In this document: positions 1 to 10,490 of the stretch, in pieces
Layout: each line of letters starts with the position of its first letter
Numbering within the stretch: position 1 is the stretch's first letter
From: Pogostemon cablin
Taxonomy: Eukaryota; Streptophyta; Magnoliopsida; Lamiales; Lamiaceae
DNA length: 64,000 nucleotides
Reading direction: 5' to 3'
Assembly (NCBI GenBank): GCA_023678885.1
Contig: CM043013.1
Location: forward strand, 12,742,791 to 12,806,790
Program-made: the position numbers and the translations under genes
The notes under the pieces: model-generated
What the model saw: the letters and a program-made list of their open reading frames with translations, nothing else
What the model was told of the DNA's origin: nothing
Databases searched by the model: none

Positions 1-160
1 CCCTAAACCATAAAGGTGAAATTACAATTATACCCTAAACCCTAAACTATAGGGGTGAAATATACCCTAAACCACAAGGGTGTAATTACAATTATACCAT
101 ATATCCTAAACTCTAAAAATTAAGCATACCCTAAATCATAAGGGTGAAATTACAATTATA
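1..160. repeat. Five-copy 32-bp tandem repeat with telomere-like core
   Basis: Five head-to-tail units of exactly 32 bp (1-32, 33-64, 65-96, 97-128, 129-160). Each begins with a CCCTAAAC-type word; most then read AAGGGTGAAATTACAATTATA. Unit 4 is the most diverged. The CCCTAAA words resemble the plant telomere heptamer, but they recur once or twice per 32 bp and not every 7 bp, so this is a minisatellite and not a telomere. The array may extend left of the window. From 161 to 436 I see only AT-rich spacer. Confidence 0.85.
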
Positions 161-436
161 TCTCTAAAATTAAATTAAAAAATAAAAATATAACATACAA
201 ATGGCAAACCGTACAAAAAGAAAAGAAAACGAAATTAGATAAAACAATTAAACACACATTAAAGGTGAATGAAGTAAGTTCTTTCCTAACCTTGCCATTT
301 TAAATTATTATAAAAAATATTTAGGAAAAGAGAAGGGTGTGTTTGATATACGCGCGAGAGGTGCGTTTAAGGAAGTGTCTTGCGTGCATACATGAGATGA
401 ATTCATCATCTCTAAAATTCAAATTTCAAATTTTTA

Positions 437-717
437 CTCCCTTCCTCTCCTATCACGCTTCTCATCTACTGTATCACGTTGTTTAAAAAAATATATACTT
501 TTTGATCAAATTTGTTGATTTTAGAAGGTATTGTAGTATTTTTAAGTAATAAAAAAATATAAAGTAATGATATGTGTGTGAAAAAGGGTGGCAAATTTGA
601 AATTAAAGTAACTTTTGAGGTTGTTGGATAAAGTGATTTTTCCTTTTTTGGGGTGTGAAGGATGGTGTGAGACGGACGAATAAGGAAAGTGTGAAGGGTG
701 GTATGGGACGGAAGGAG
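437..717. mobile_element. Stowaway-like MITE, family A, copy 1
   Basis: Terminal inverted repeats of the CTCCCTCCGTCCC type (degenerate here), flanked by TA on both sides (435-436 and 718-719). The interior matches the copies at 16203-16483 and 28697-28976, sharing CACGTTGTTTAA, a GTATTGTAGTATTTTTA block and TTTGAGGTTGTTGGATAAA. There is no coding capacity; mobilisation would need a mariner-type transposase in trans (family knowledge). Confidence 0.8.
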
Positions 718-724
718 TAATTTT

Positions 725-1065
725 ATTAATAATAAATTAATTTATTGTTCTTTAATGATTTTGCTATTACTTTATTTTAATTAGGTATTACTATAAAAAA
801 TATTATTTTTATTTATCTACAAATTGATCATAAAATAAATTATTTAAACGATTATCACTTTTTTTCTTATCATGTAGTATTATTTTTTATTAAAAATGTT
901 ATCACTTTTATTATTCTCGTGGATTGTTCGTGAAATAATTCAATTATACGGATATCATTTTTCTTTGATTAGAAACTACTTATTAAAAATATTATCATGT
1001 TTTATCTAATCTATCTGTAAATTGTTTTTGAAATATACTTTCATAATTAGTTATCACTTTTTATT
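725..1065. repeat. Dispersed AT-rich repeat also present at 18130-18475
   Basis: This stretch shares a long series of phrases with the interior of the inverted-repeat element at 17848-18831: repeated TTATCACTTTTTATTAAAAATG, TTGTTCGTGAAATAATT, GGATATCA and TAATTAGTTATCACTTTTTA in the same order. The terminal inverted repeats of the second copy are not visible here, so this is a truncated relative. No ORF. Confidence 0.6.
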
Positions 1066-1071
1066 AAATAT

Positions 1072-1099
1072 ACTAGTATGAAATCCGCGTATAACGCGG
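1072..1099 (-). mobile_element. Helitron-type 3' terminus
   Basis: Read on the minus strand, a perfect 6-bp stem hairpin (CCGCGT, 3-nt loop, ACGCGG; 1085-1099 on plus) is followed 8 nt later by CTAG and then T. A GC hairpin just upstream of CTRR-T is the standard Helitron 3' end. The body would extend to higher coordinates and be interrupted by the LTR element at 1746. No RepHel ORF and no 5' TC end was found, so only the terminus is claimed. From 1100 to 1745 there is AT-rich spacer without a credible gene. Confidence 0.5.
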
Positions 1100-1745
1100 G
1101 ATCATTTAATTATTATTCTTATTTTTTATAATTAAATAATCCGTGTTATATAACGTAACAACATTAATTAAAAAGTTTTTTTTTGTTGTAGCTAGACATT
1201 TTTTTTCATCAATATAAAGAACATGCAACAAATTATAATATTTGAGTTTTGATATTGTACGTATAACTAAATTATGTAAAAAATTAATATATATGTACTT
1301 ATATTCTAATTATTTGAAAGAATCTTGATTTGTATTTTTTTTGTGTTACTCTATAATATAATGCAATTGAAAACAATTTATTACTCCCCCGGTCTCTTTG
1401 AAAAAAATATGCAACCATATAGGGACAATTTTATCTTTTTGCTATATATTTATATAGTTGCTAGTCTTTCATTTTTTTTCATTGTATTTAAGCGCAATTA
1501 TGATCAAAGTATGTCACTCTTAGTAATAAATCCTTAATTTTACTGTTTGTCTAAATAAATATCAATTATATAAAAAAATCTCAATTTATTCTTTTTTATA
1601 CAAAATTTGATTTGATACTAATTAATTTATTTTATATCGAATGCTTTATTTATTATTTGCAATTAATGATACAAAAGTAAATAAGTTATAATAAATGCAT
1701 AGGAAGAATAAATAAATATTAAGACTATATGTGAACAACACGTTA

Positions 1746-3097
1746 TGATAAGTCATATTTTAGCACAATTATTTAGTTGAAATTCATATTTGTTTGATTG
1801 ACTTATGTGCTAATTTGGGTGCTATATGGACTTATCTTGTCTTTGGTAAATTAGAGCTTTAATGTTGTTAATTGATGTGGAAACAGGCTTTTTGTAGAGG
1901 AAATTTGTTGCTGCCAGATAAGCTGACACTGACCCCATCAGTGTCAGTGAAAAGAACAAAAATTCAGAATAAATAAGGAAAGAAGCAGCTAGAAATATTT
2001 ACTCACGTTCCGGAATCATCACCAATCAGGCCCATATTTTTGTGGAGGAAGGCACGATAAATTGAAGATATAAAAAATAAGAGATCTTGAGATATTTTTG
2101 GAAGAAATAAATTAGGAAAGAGATCAAGAAAAAGTAGGAGGAGATATTGTTTTATTTTTGGGCTGTAATACACGCTATTTTGGGGCAGCATATACATGGA
2201 TATATTTGCTTAGTGAGCAGAACACGATGATCCCTGAAAAAAGAAGAAGCAGCGACGTTTCTCCTTCCCCAAGGCAGATTGGCGTGAATTCAAGAATCAA
2301 TCGGTTTTTATTATTTTTAATTTTGTTTTTGCTATGAACATGCGGGGATAATCCCCTTTTCTAGTTTAGGATATGTGATCCTCCCGTTGAATTTTAATTT
2401 AATTATTAAGAGTTTTTCATTGAATCTGTTATGTGAATTTATTCTATTACATGCTTTGATGTTCTTTATAGCAGTTTGATAATTATTTTAGACTGGCCAT
2501 CTAGTGTAATTGTTTAATTGCTTACTGCTATTTCATGATCCATGATCCGTAATTGTTGTAAGGATTGAATTAAGTAGCAAATAGAGATAATTCCCTCTAG
2601 GTGTAATAGGATCTAGGTTGTATGATACTTAGCCGGATTTCTTAGCCTAGTAATCCTATGTTTAGAGTTTTAATGCGTTTATGAGTTCGAATCCATAGGG
2701 TCACTCATAGATAGTTCGACTTAGTGGCCGTACCCTAATTGATAAACTTAAGAACATACGGGTTGATTGGTCGTACCGTCAATCTATGGATTTGAGTTTG
2801 CGTATTAGGTTAGATGTTTAATTCGTGTAATTAATTAATTTAGTAAACGAGAGGGGATCGTCATCCTAAACTAGGTCTTCATCTCTTGGTTATTTAAAAA
2901 TTAAGTTGATTTATTGTTATTGTTAATTTCAATTGTCACCAATTCAAAACCCCCCTTATTTATTTTATATGTTTGCAACACTTAGATTTAATTAAAAATT
3001 CATAATACTCTCTTGGGTTCGACCCGTACTCGTTACTATACTAAATATAAGTGTGAGTCAGAAATTAAATTATATTTTGGTAGGCCAGCAACGTGTG
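1746..3097 (+). repeat. 5' LTR of the 1746-7114 element
   Basis: Aligns with 5719-7114 along its length. It lacks about 37 bp present in the right LTR (near 6868-6905), between copies of CTTGGTTA, which is what a short-repeat deletion would leave. After GGTAGGCCAGCAACG its 3' end no longer matches the right LTR, so the LTR edge and any primer-binding site have been replaced or deleted. The right boundary is approximate. Confidence 0.75.
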
Positions 3098-4958
3098 TAA
3101 CAACAAATTTTCTATTTATAATAAAATAAATACAAATTGAGTACAAAGATAATTTCAGATGGATTTAACTTGGAGAATATGTAAGCGAGTTATAATCTCA
3201 ATCAATCCTCTGATTCTTCTCTCGAACCAATGTGGCTTTGACTTGACTTGTGTGTTGACTTTGACTTTGTTGACTGGAGTGTATGCTGACTGTGTTGACT
3301 GCGTGTGTGTTGACTTGACTTGTGTGTTGAGTCGGATCTTCAAACGAAGCTTGTCCGAACTCGAGTGTGTAGTTTTGAACGTTGACCCGGAGGCGTTGAA
3401 TCTTTGTTCGGATTGAACGTTGACTGAGAGCTTTCCACGAAGAACACTTGATCTGGGGGACTTGAAGCCTTAATCCCGGGTTAGTAGCTGTTCTTGACTT
3501 GAAGCTTGAAGATGCTTTGAGGCTTGAAGCTTTGGAGGCTTGAAGACTTGAGCTTTGTTGAAGCTTTGTTGAAGATTTGAAGATCGCTTGAAGTTCTTCG
3601 CTCGTTTTTCACTTGGAGCTTGAAGATCACTTGAAGATCGTTACTCGTGCTCTCAAAGACTTGAAGATTGCTTGAAGATCCTCTTCCGTTCTTCACTTGG
3701 AGCTTGAAGATCACTTGAAGATCGTTGCTCGTGTTCTCGATCTCTTCAGGATTGTCTCGTCTTCGGCTGCTCGAATGTCTCTGTGTCCCTGTCTCGAATG
3801 AATGGCAGAGACCCTTTTTATAGGTGAAAAAGGAGGTCCAGGCCACATTTAGGCCTCACTTAACGGGCTTGGGCTCCAACTTGACTGGACCATAGTCGGG
3901 CCTATTTAATTTAAATAAGTTTGCTGGACTTGACCTGGGCCTATTTAATTTAAATAAGTCTGTAGGATTTGACTTGGGCCTATTTAATTTAACTTGGCAT
4001 GATGGATTTGACTTGAGTGGGCTTGTTGATTTGAATTGAGCCCACTTTACTTGAATCAAGCCCATTTGACTTGAATTTGAGCTTAAATAATTATATTAAT
4101 TATTTATTCATTTACTTTAGAAATTTATTTATTTAAATTCCTTAGTAAATAAATATTTAATTAATATTTAATATATTTTCCTTTGCAATTTTATTTATTT
4201 AGGAATAAAATTTAATTGCCTACAAATGCCCCCTTGCATTTTGTTCACTGAAGTTTGTTCTTGAAGTGGACGAAGTGCAACATATTTTTTCTATCAACTT
4301 TCTCTAAGCATCAACTTTCATCATTTTCCTTATGCTTACGCCCAAGAAAATTGCTTGCCCCCATGAATTTCAAAATCTGGAAAGCGATCTCTTCTTCACG
4401 ATACATTTCATGATTCATCCACATATATCTAATTATTGAGCAATCTAAATCTGCGTAATGAACTTTAATCCCATCAAATTTGCAAGAATATCTTTTGATG
4501 AATCCAGTAGAAGATTTAAACATATCCCATAATATATCTTTTCATTCACAAAGTTGAGCCTTCATATCTCCTTTCAGCCTAATCACTTCTATAAAGTTTG
4601 ACCCATCTAGTATATTTGCTTAGTTTCATCTTTCAGATTTAGGATAGTTTAATATCCGCTGCACATTGTTTGACATTGAGTTTTAAAAGATAAACTCAAA
4701 TCTACTTCTTGTAACGACTCCAACCTTTTCAGTTTGCAACTATGGAGGCTTTGATGCAGCAGGCCTTCGTATCACAATCTTGAGTGGAGTTATCTTTTGA
4801 ATCTATTCAGTTTGCAGCTCTGAATGCTTCAAGGTAGAAGGTCTTCTTATTGCAATCCTGAGAGGAGTCATGCTTTGTATCTTCGAGCTTGTAGAGAGAA
4901 GAGATGAGAGGTAGAAACGGTCCCACTGGGCGTGCCAAAATTTCTAACAACAAATTTT
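3098..4958 (-). mobile_element. Inserted or rearranged segment with LTR-like organisation, minus sense
   Basis: A 14-bp word, TAACAACAAATTTT, flanks the segment directly (3098-3111 and 4945-4958). On the minus strand the segment reads like an LTR. There is a TATAAAAAG box (about 3815), then a transcribed-looking region of repeated CTTGAAG/CTTCAAG words (two long imperfect repeats at 3588-3745), and GGGCCTATTTAATTTAA repeats (3897-4010). On the far side, TTTGGCACGCCCAGTGGGAC (complement of 4919-4943) resembles the region just downstream of some plant 5' LTRs. No coding capacity. It may be a truncated minus-strand retroelement captured in the host element. Confidence 0.45.
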
Positions 4959-5689
4959 TCGAGTTGCTGTTTGAAAAAAAATTGAAAAATTCAAATGAAA
5001 CTGTTTACTTTCATTTAATTTATTAAATAGAAGGGAGTTTGAAAAAAAAATGAAAAGAAAAAAAATTCTCAAAAGAAAAAGAAAAGGAAAGAAAGGGACA
5101 AAGAAAACTGTTTCTTTTCGAGTTGCTGAAATTGTTTAGAAAACAGTAATATTTTCAAGTATTACACCTGTTGTTCCAATTCTTGAAAAGGAGCAGGTGT
5201 GGGGAGATTATAAGTGTAAGAAAAATGCTGTTGTGAAAAGGAAAAATTGGGGATGATGAAAGTTTTGATTTGATCACATATTGTAAAGTGGTGCGTTTAG
5301 CCAGTTTTATCTCTTCTTTTTATCTCACCCTAACCTAAAGCCCCATTACAACCCTATCAAAGACCCTTTGATTATTGCACATGATTTATCTAAAATTTGT
5401 GGAGATTTGATTTGGGAGCAAGCTTATGGTAATGACTTTTCTTTTCAATTTTTGAGTGAACTTGCTACCTAAATCATACATTTGAGTGTTATTGAGTGAA
5501 TCTTTGTGAGGCCATGGAATTTTGAAAGATATGATGCCATGCAAGTTACAAACTTTGAGTGAAGAGTCATGTTTCATATTAGTTCCGGATGCTTATTGGT
5601 TACTTTTCTCTTGAGGTGTGTAATTTTCATTTGCGTTTTAAGATGGAGTTCTTTGGTTTTCTATTCTCTATAGTTTTGATTTGCTTGAG

Positions 5690-5718
5690 GGCAACCAAAG
5701 TTTAGGTGTGGTGAGATT
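5690..5718 (+). other. Polypurine tract of the 1746-7114 element
   Basis: GCAACCAAAGTTTAGGTGTG followed by GTGAGATT lies directly before the right LTR start TGATAAG. The position and purine richness fit the plus-strand priming site of a plant LTR element. The stretch 4959-5689 is AT-rich with a degenerate copy of TTCGAGTTGCTG but no gene. Confidence 0.6.
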
Positions 5719-7114
5719 TGATAAGTCATATTTTAGCACAATTATTTAGTTGAAATTCTTATTTGTTTGATTGACTTATGTGCTAATTTGGGTGCTAAAT
5801 AGACTTATCTTATCTTTGGTAAATTAGAGCTTTAATGTTGTTAATTGATGTGGAAACAGGCTTTTTGTAGAGGAAATTCGTTGCTGCCAGATAAGCTGAC
5901 ACTGACCCCATCAGTGTCAGTGAAAAGAACGAAAATTCAGAATAAATAAGGAAATAAGCAGCTGGAAATATTTAATCACATTCCGGAATCATCACCAATC
6001 AGGCCCATATTTTCGTGGAGGAAGGCACGGTAAATTGAAGATATAAAAAAGAAGAGATCTTGAGATATTTTTGGAAGAAATAAATTAGGAAAGAGATCAA
6101 GAAAAAGTAGGAGGAGATATTATTTTATTTTTGGGCTGTAATACACGCTATTTTGGGGCAGCATATACACAGATATATTTGCTAAGAGAGCAGAACACGA
6201 TGATTCCTGGAAAAAGAAGAAGCAACGACGTTTCTCCTTCCCCAAGGCAGATTGGCGTGAATTCAAGAATCAATCGGCTTCAATCGGTTTTTATTATTTT
6301 TAATTTTGTTTTTGCTATGAACATGCGGGGCTAATCCCCTTTTCTAGTTTAGGATACGTGATCCTCCCGTTGAATTTTAATTTAATTATTAAGAGTTTTT
6401 CATTGAATCTGTTGTGTGAATTTATTCTATTCCATGCTTTGATGTTCTTTATAGCAGTTTGATAATTATTTTAGACTGACCATCTAGTGTAATTGTTTAA
6501 TTGCTTACTGCAATTTCATGATTCATGATCCGTAATTGTTGTGAGGATTGAATTGAGTAGCAAATAGAGATAATTCCCTCTAGGTGTAATAGGATCTAGG
6601 TTGTATGATACCTAGCCGGATTTCGTAGCATGATAATCCTATGTTTAGAGTTTTAATGCGTTTATGAGTTCGAATCCATAGGGTCACTCATAGATAGTTC
6701 AACTTAGTGGTCTTACCCTAATTGATAAACTTAAGAACATTCGGGTTGATTGGTCGTACCGTCAATCTAGGGATTTGAGTTTGCTTATTAGGTTAGATGT
6801 TTAATTCGTGTAATTAATTAATTTAGTAAACGGGAGGGGATCGTCATCCTAACTAGGTCTTCATCTCTTGGTTAATTTAATAATTAACTTTTGTTTACTT
6901 GGTTATTTAAAAATTAAGTTGATTTATTGTTATTGTTAATTTCAATTGTCACCCATTCAAAACCCCCTTTATTTATTTTATATGTTTGCAGCACTTAGAT
7001 TTAATTAAAAATTCATAATACTCTATTGGGTTCGACCCGTACTCGTTACTATACTAAATATTTGTGTGAGTTGGAAATTAAATTATATTTTGGTAGGCCG
7101 GCGACAGCCTATCA
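5719..7114 (+). repeat. 3' LTR of the 1746-7114 element
   Basis: Starts TGATAAGTC and ends GGCGACAGCCTATCA. Compared with the left LTR it is more complete (extra 37 bp around 6868-6905) and keeps the true 3' edge, which agrees with the reverse complement of the solo LTR at 31981 (ends in CGACAGCACATCA). Substitutions are scattered along the pair, so the insertion is clearly older than the two elements at 38-59 kb. Confidence 0.8.
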
Positions 7115-7146
7115 TGTTAGCAGAAAAGGACTTTACAATACTATAC

Positions 7147-7149
<3 letters not shown>

Positions 7150-7231
<82 letters not shown>
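7150..7231. repeat. (TA)n microsatellite
   Basis: About 80 bp of uninterrupted TA dinucleotides. The apparent ORFs across it (poly Ile-Tyr) are artefacts. Confidence 0.95.
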
Positions 7232-7235
<4 letters not shown>

Positions 7236-7334
7236 TATGAAAAATAAGGTAAAAAATTTTGTAATTTATTAAAATATTTTAAATAGTTGCTATATTTTTT
7301 TTTAAATATACGTAATATTATAAATAATATTTAA

Positions 7335-7362
7335 ACTAGTTTTGTCTCTCGCGTTCGACGCG
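7335..7362 (-). mobile_element. Second Helitron-type 3' terminus
   Basis: On the minus strand, a 5-bp stem hairpin CGCGT-CGA-ACGCG (7350-7362 on plus) is followed about 10 nt later by CTAG-T. This is the same arrangement as at 1072-1099 with a different hairpin sequence. The 5' end and any helicase gene are not visible. Confidence 0.45.
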
Positions 7363-7429
7363 GATTCTATTATGTGTAATATTTTTATTTTAAAATATAT
7401 TTTTATAATTTTATATTTTATTATTAAAT

Positions 7430-8605
7430 GTATATATATTTGTTCGTTTATTTTTTTTTATGTTACTTTACTATTAAATGTAGTTTTTACCTTGCGTATT
7501 AAAAAGATAAACATTCAATTAATTTAAAAGGAACGATATGTCATAATAAAATATTTTCAATTCAAAACCTGAAAATGAATAAATTATCAATTTTGGGTCT
7601 TAATTATTTTTTTCTATCAATTAGAGTCTTAAAATATATACTATAAAACAATTAAACAGGAAGCGATATGCAATAATAGGATTTTTTTTAATCACAATTA
7701 TATACCAAAAATATTAAGCTTATTATTAGTTATAAATTTTATTAATAATCGAGCATCTCTCTCTTTATCTTTTACTTTCATAATATATATTTTTTTAATT
7801 GAATAACCCAATCAAAACATTTAAATGTAAAAATATGTTAAAACTCAATGTGCCATATAGGAAAATTTTCAATTCAAAACTTAAAAATTGGTAAACTATC
7901 AATTTTAGACCTAAATTAATTTTTCTATAAGTTAGAGGCCTTAAAATATACTCCATAAAACTATATAAAAAATAAAACAGTGTGTCATAATAGAAATATT
8001 CTTATTTGATTAAATTAAATCTGCATAAAAATTACTTAAAATAAAATATTAATTTCAAGATTATAAAATATTAATTACTTTAAATAATAAATTACTTAGA
8101 ATAAAATATTATTTATAATTTTAAGATTATTAATATTTGTTCGTTTATTTTTTTCATCTTACTTTGCTATTAAATTTAGTTTTTACCTTCATATTAAAAA
8201 GATGAACATCAATTAATTTAAAAGGAAGCGATATGTCATAATAGAATAATTTCAATTCAAAACCTGAAAATGAATGAATTATCAATTTTGGGTTTTAATT
8301 ATTTTTTTTATCAATTAGAGCCTTAAAATATATACTATAAAACGATTAAAAATGAAATGATATGCAATAATAGGAACTTTTTTTTAATCACAATTATATA
8401 ACAAAAATATTAAGCTTATTATTAGTTGTAAATTTTATTAATAATCGAGCATCTCTCTCTTTACCTTTTACTTTCATAATAGGAATTTTTTCAATTCAAA
8501 ACCTTAGAAATGAGTAAACTATCAATTTGTGACCTAAATTAGTTTTTCTATAAGTTAGGGGCCTTAAAATATACTCCATAAAACTATATAAAAATAAAGT
8601 TATAT
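7430..8605. repeat. Imperfect direct duplication of about 500 bp
   Basis: Blocks at about 7430-7975 and 8135-8605 share the same ordered phrases: TTTGTTCGTTTATTTTTTT, CAATTCAAAACCTGAAAATG, AATATTAAGCTTATTATTAG, AATAATCGAGCATCTCTCTC and CTCCATAAAACTATATAAAA. Within each block a shorter module beginning CAATTCAAAAC occurs twice. No ORF of substance. Likely an old tandemly rearranged transposon interior; class not recognised. 8606-9049 is AT-rich with nothing identified. Confidence 0.7.
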
Positions 8606-9049
8606 ATCAGTTTGGCAAGCACTTGTAAATTAATAGTATTAATGATGATTGAATATTACTTTTTTACTCATGATTATGGTTTAGTATTTCTTAATTAACT
8701 ATATAATAATAATTCTATTTCCATTAATTGTTATTTTTAAGAAACTAATCTAATATAAATAAATAAATAAATATATATATATATTCATAAAAATTGTAAT
8801 GAATTTATTAATTTTATTTTTTTTATTTATTTTTATTAGTTTCAAATATTATAAACAACTAAAGAAAACGAATTTTATAATTCACATGTCATAATTGAAT
8901 AATTCAAATACATATGAATAATTAAATAAAATTAATATGCTAAAATGAATAATTCAACAATTATTTAAAAACTCGATTCCAATATCATTTGCCAACATTG
9001 ACTAATATATTAAAAAATATAATATAAAATAATAATTAAACTTAAATAA

Positions 9050-9915
9050 CTTGAAGAAAGATTTCGATTCTTTACATGAATCAGTCTTTTCACCTCTTAT
9101 TCATCCTAAAGAATACTTGAATCGATTATCTACTTGAAGAGGTAAATCTATTCCAAAAATACTTGAATGATCTACATGAATCAGTTTTTTAACCTCTTAT
9201 TCCTCTTAAAGAATACATCTTAACAAAAACTTTAATAGAATATCTACTTGAAAAGGTAAATCGATTATAAAAATGCTTGAATGATTTACATGAATCAATT
9301 TTTTAACCTCTTATTCATCTTAAAGAATATATACTTGAATCGATTATCTGCTTGAAGAGATAAATTGATTTAAAAAATACTTGAATCGATCATCTTATTC
9401 CTCTTCTTAAAGAATACTTGAGATTACATACTTGAAGAGGTAAACCGATTCCAAAAATACTTGAATGATTCAAGAATAATTGAATCGATTCTCTCATTCC
9501 TCTTGAAGAAAGAATACTTGAGATTATATACTTGAAAAGGTAAATCGATTCCAAAAATACTTGAATGATTTAAGAATACTTGAATCGATCGATTATCTTA
9601 TTCCTCTTGAAGAATACATTGATCTTATTCATCTTGAAGAATACTTCAATCGATCCTCTTATTCATCTTGAAGAATACTTGAATTGCTTCTTGAAGAGTA
9701 CTTGAATTGATTATTTTCATCTTGAAAAGTACTTGAATTGGTTCGAGATTCAATTATTTAGAAGTGAATCGAATCCCGCTCTATCAAAATAATTTTTTAT
9801 ACGTTTTATAATTCAATTATCTACAGGAACTTGAAGAAAGCTTATATTCCTCTTGAAAAATCAAATGTGTGTGCGTTTGGAATGAATAACCAAAAAGGCT
9901 TATTTATAGGTTGGG
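9050..9915 (-). repeat. Degenerate CTTGAA/CGATT tandem array with minus-strand TATA box
   Basis: About 700 bp made of variants of GAATACTTGAATCGATTATC and CTTATTCCTCTTGAAGAATA, repeated roughly every 40-60 bp. At 9888-9905 the minus strand reads CCTATAAATAAG, a good TATA box pointing into the array. The layout (TATA, then CTTGAAG repeats) parallels 3481-3830, so this is probably the transcribed part of a decayed minus-strand LTR. 9916-10490 is AT-rich without a gene. Confidence 0.5.
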
Positions 9916-10490
9916 TATGATAGAATATTATATGGAATATTCTTTTTTCCATTTATATATAATTTAAATTTATAGTTATTAATTTATTACAATAAAAGAT
10001 TTAGTAATTAAATAATGATACCAAAATAAATACATAAAGATATTCAAAATTTATTTAGTCATCAATCAAAATAAAAAAATAAAAAAAGGAATTTATTTTA
10101 TGATAAATTAATGAGGTGCGTAAGAAAAGATAAATATATTTTTAATTTATATTTTGATATATATTTTTAGTTTGAATTTTTTTTCTTAAATTATGTATAT
10201 GTTATTATCCCAAATAAACATAATTTTTATTTTTAATTAATATTTTATTCTTAATTTCTATAAATAATTTTTTAATTTATTACCTATTTAAGATTAATTA
10301 ATAAAATAAGAAAATACATTATTTTAAAAAGAAAAAATATTAAATAAAGAAGCTAATGATAAGTAAATAAGGAAAATATAAAAAAATAATTTAAAAATTC
10401 AAAAAAATGAGAAAATTACACGTCATAATGGAGCGCTCTGGAGACGACACTCAGGCAGAAAAGTTTCTGCTATAGTATACTTAAGATTAT

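Larger units (their letters stand above)
1746..7114 (+). mobile_element. Non-coding LTR retrotransposon (LARD-like), gypsy-type LTRs
   Basis: Two LTRs of about 1.35-1.4 kb in direct orientation begin with TGATAAGTCATATTTTAGC; the right one ends in CCTATCA. Flanking 5-mers are CGTTA (1741-1745) and TGTTA (7115-7119), a target duplication with one C-to-T change. A purine-rich tract abuts the right LTR. The 2.6-kb interior has no polyprotein. The LTR downstream part carries a TTGGGTTCGACCCGTACTCG block like that of Athila/Tat LTRs (family inference). A third LTR of this family is the solo copy at 31981-33322. Confidence 0.8.

Noticed and set aside
1..160. Telomere or interstitial telomeric array
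   Set aside because: The CCCTAAA words repeat at 32 bp and not 7 bp, and are embedded in other sequence.
7026..7272. Overlapping plus-strand frames with poly(Ile-Tyr)
   Set aside because: They are translation of the (TA)n microsatellite.
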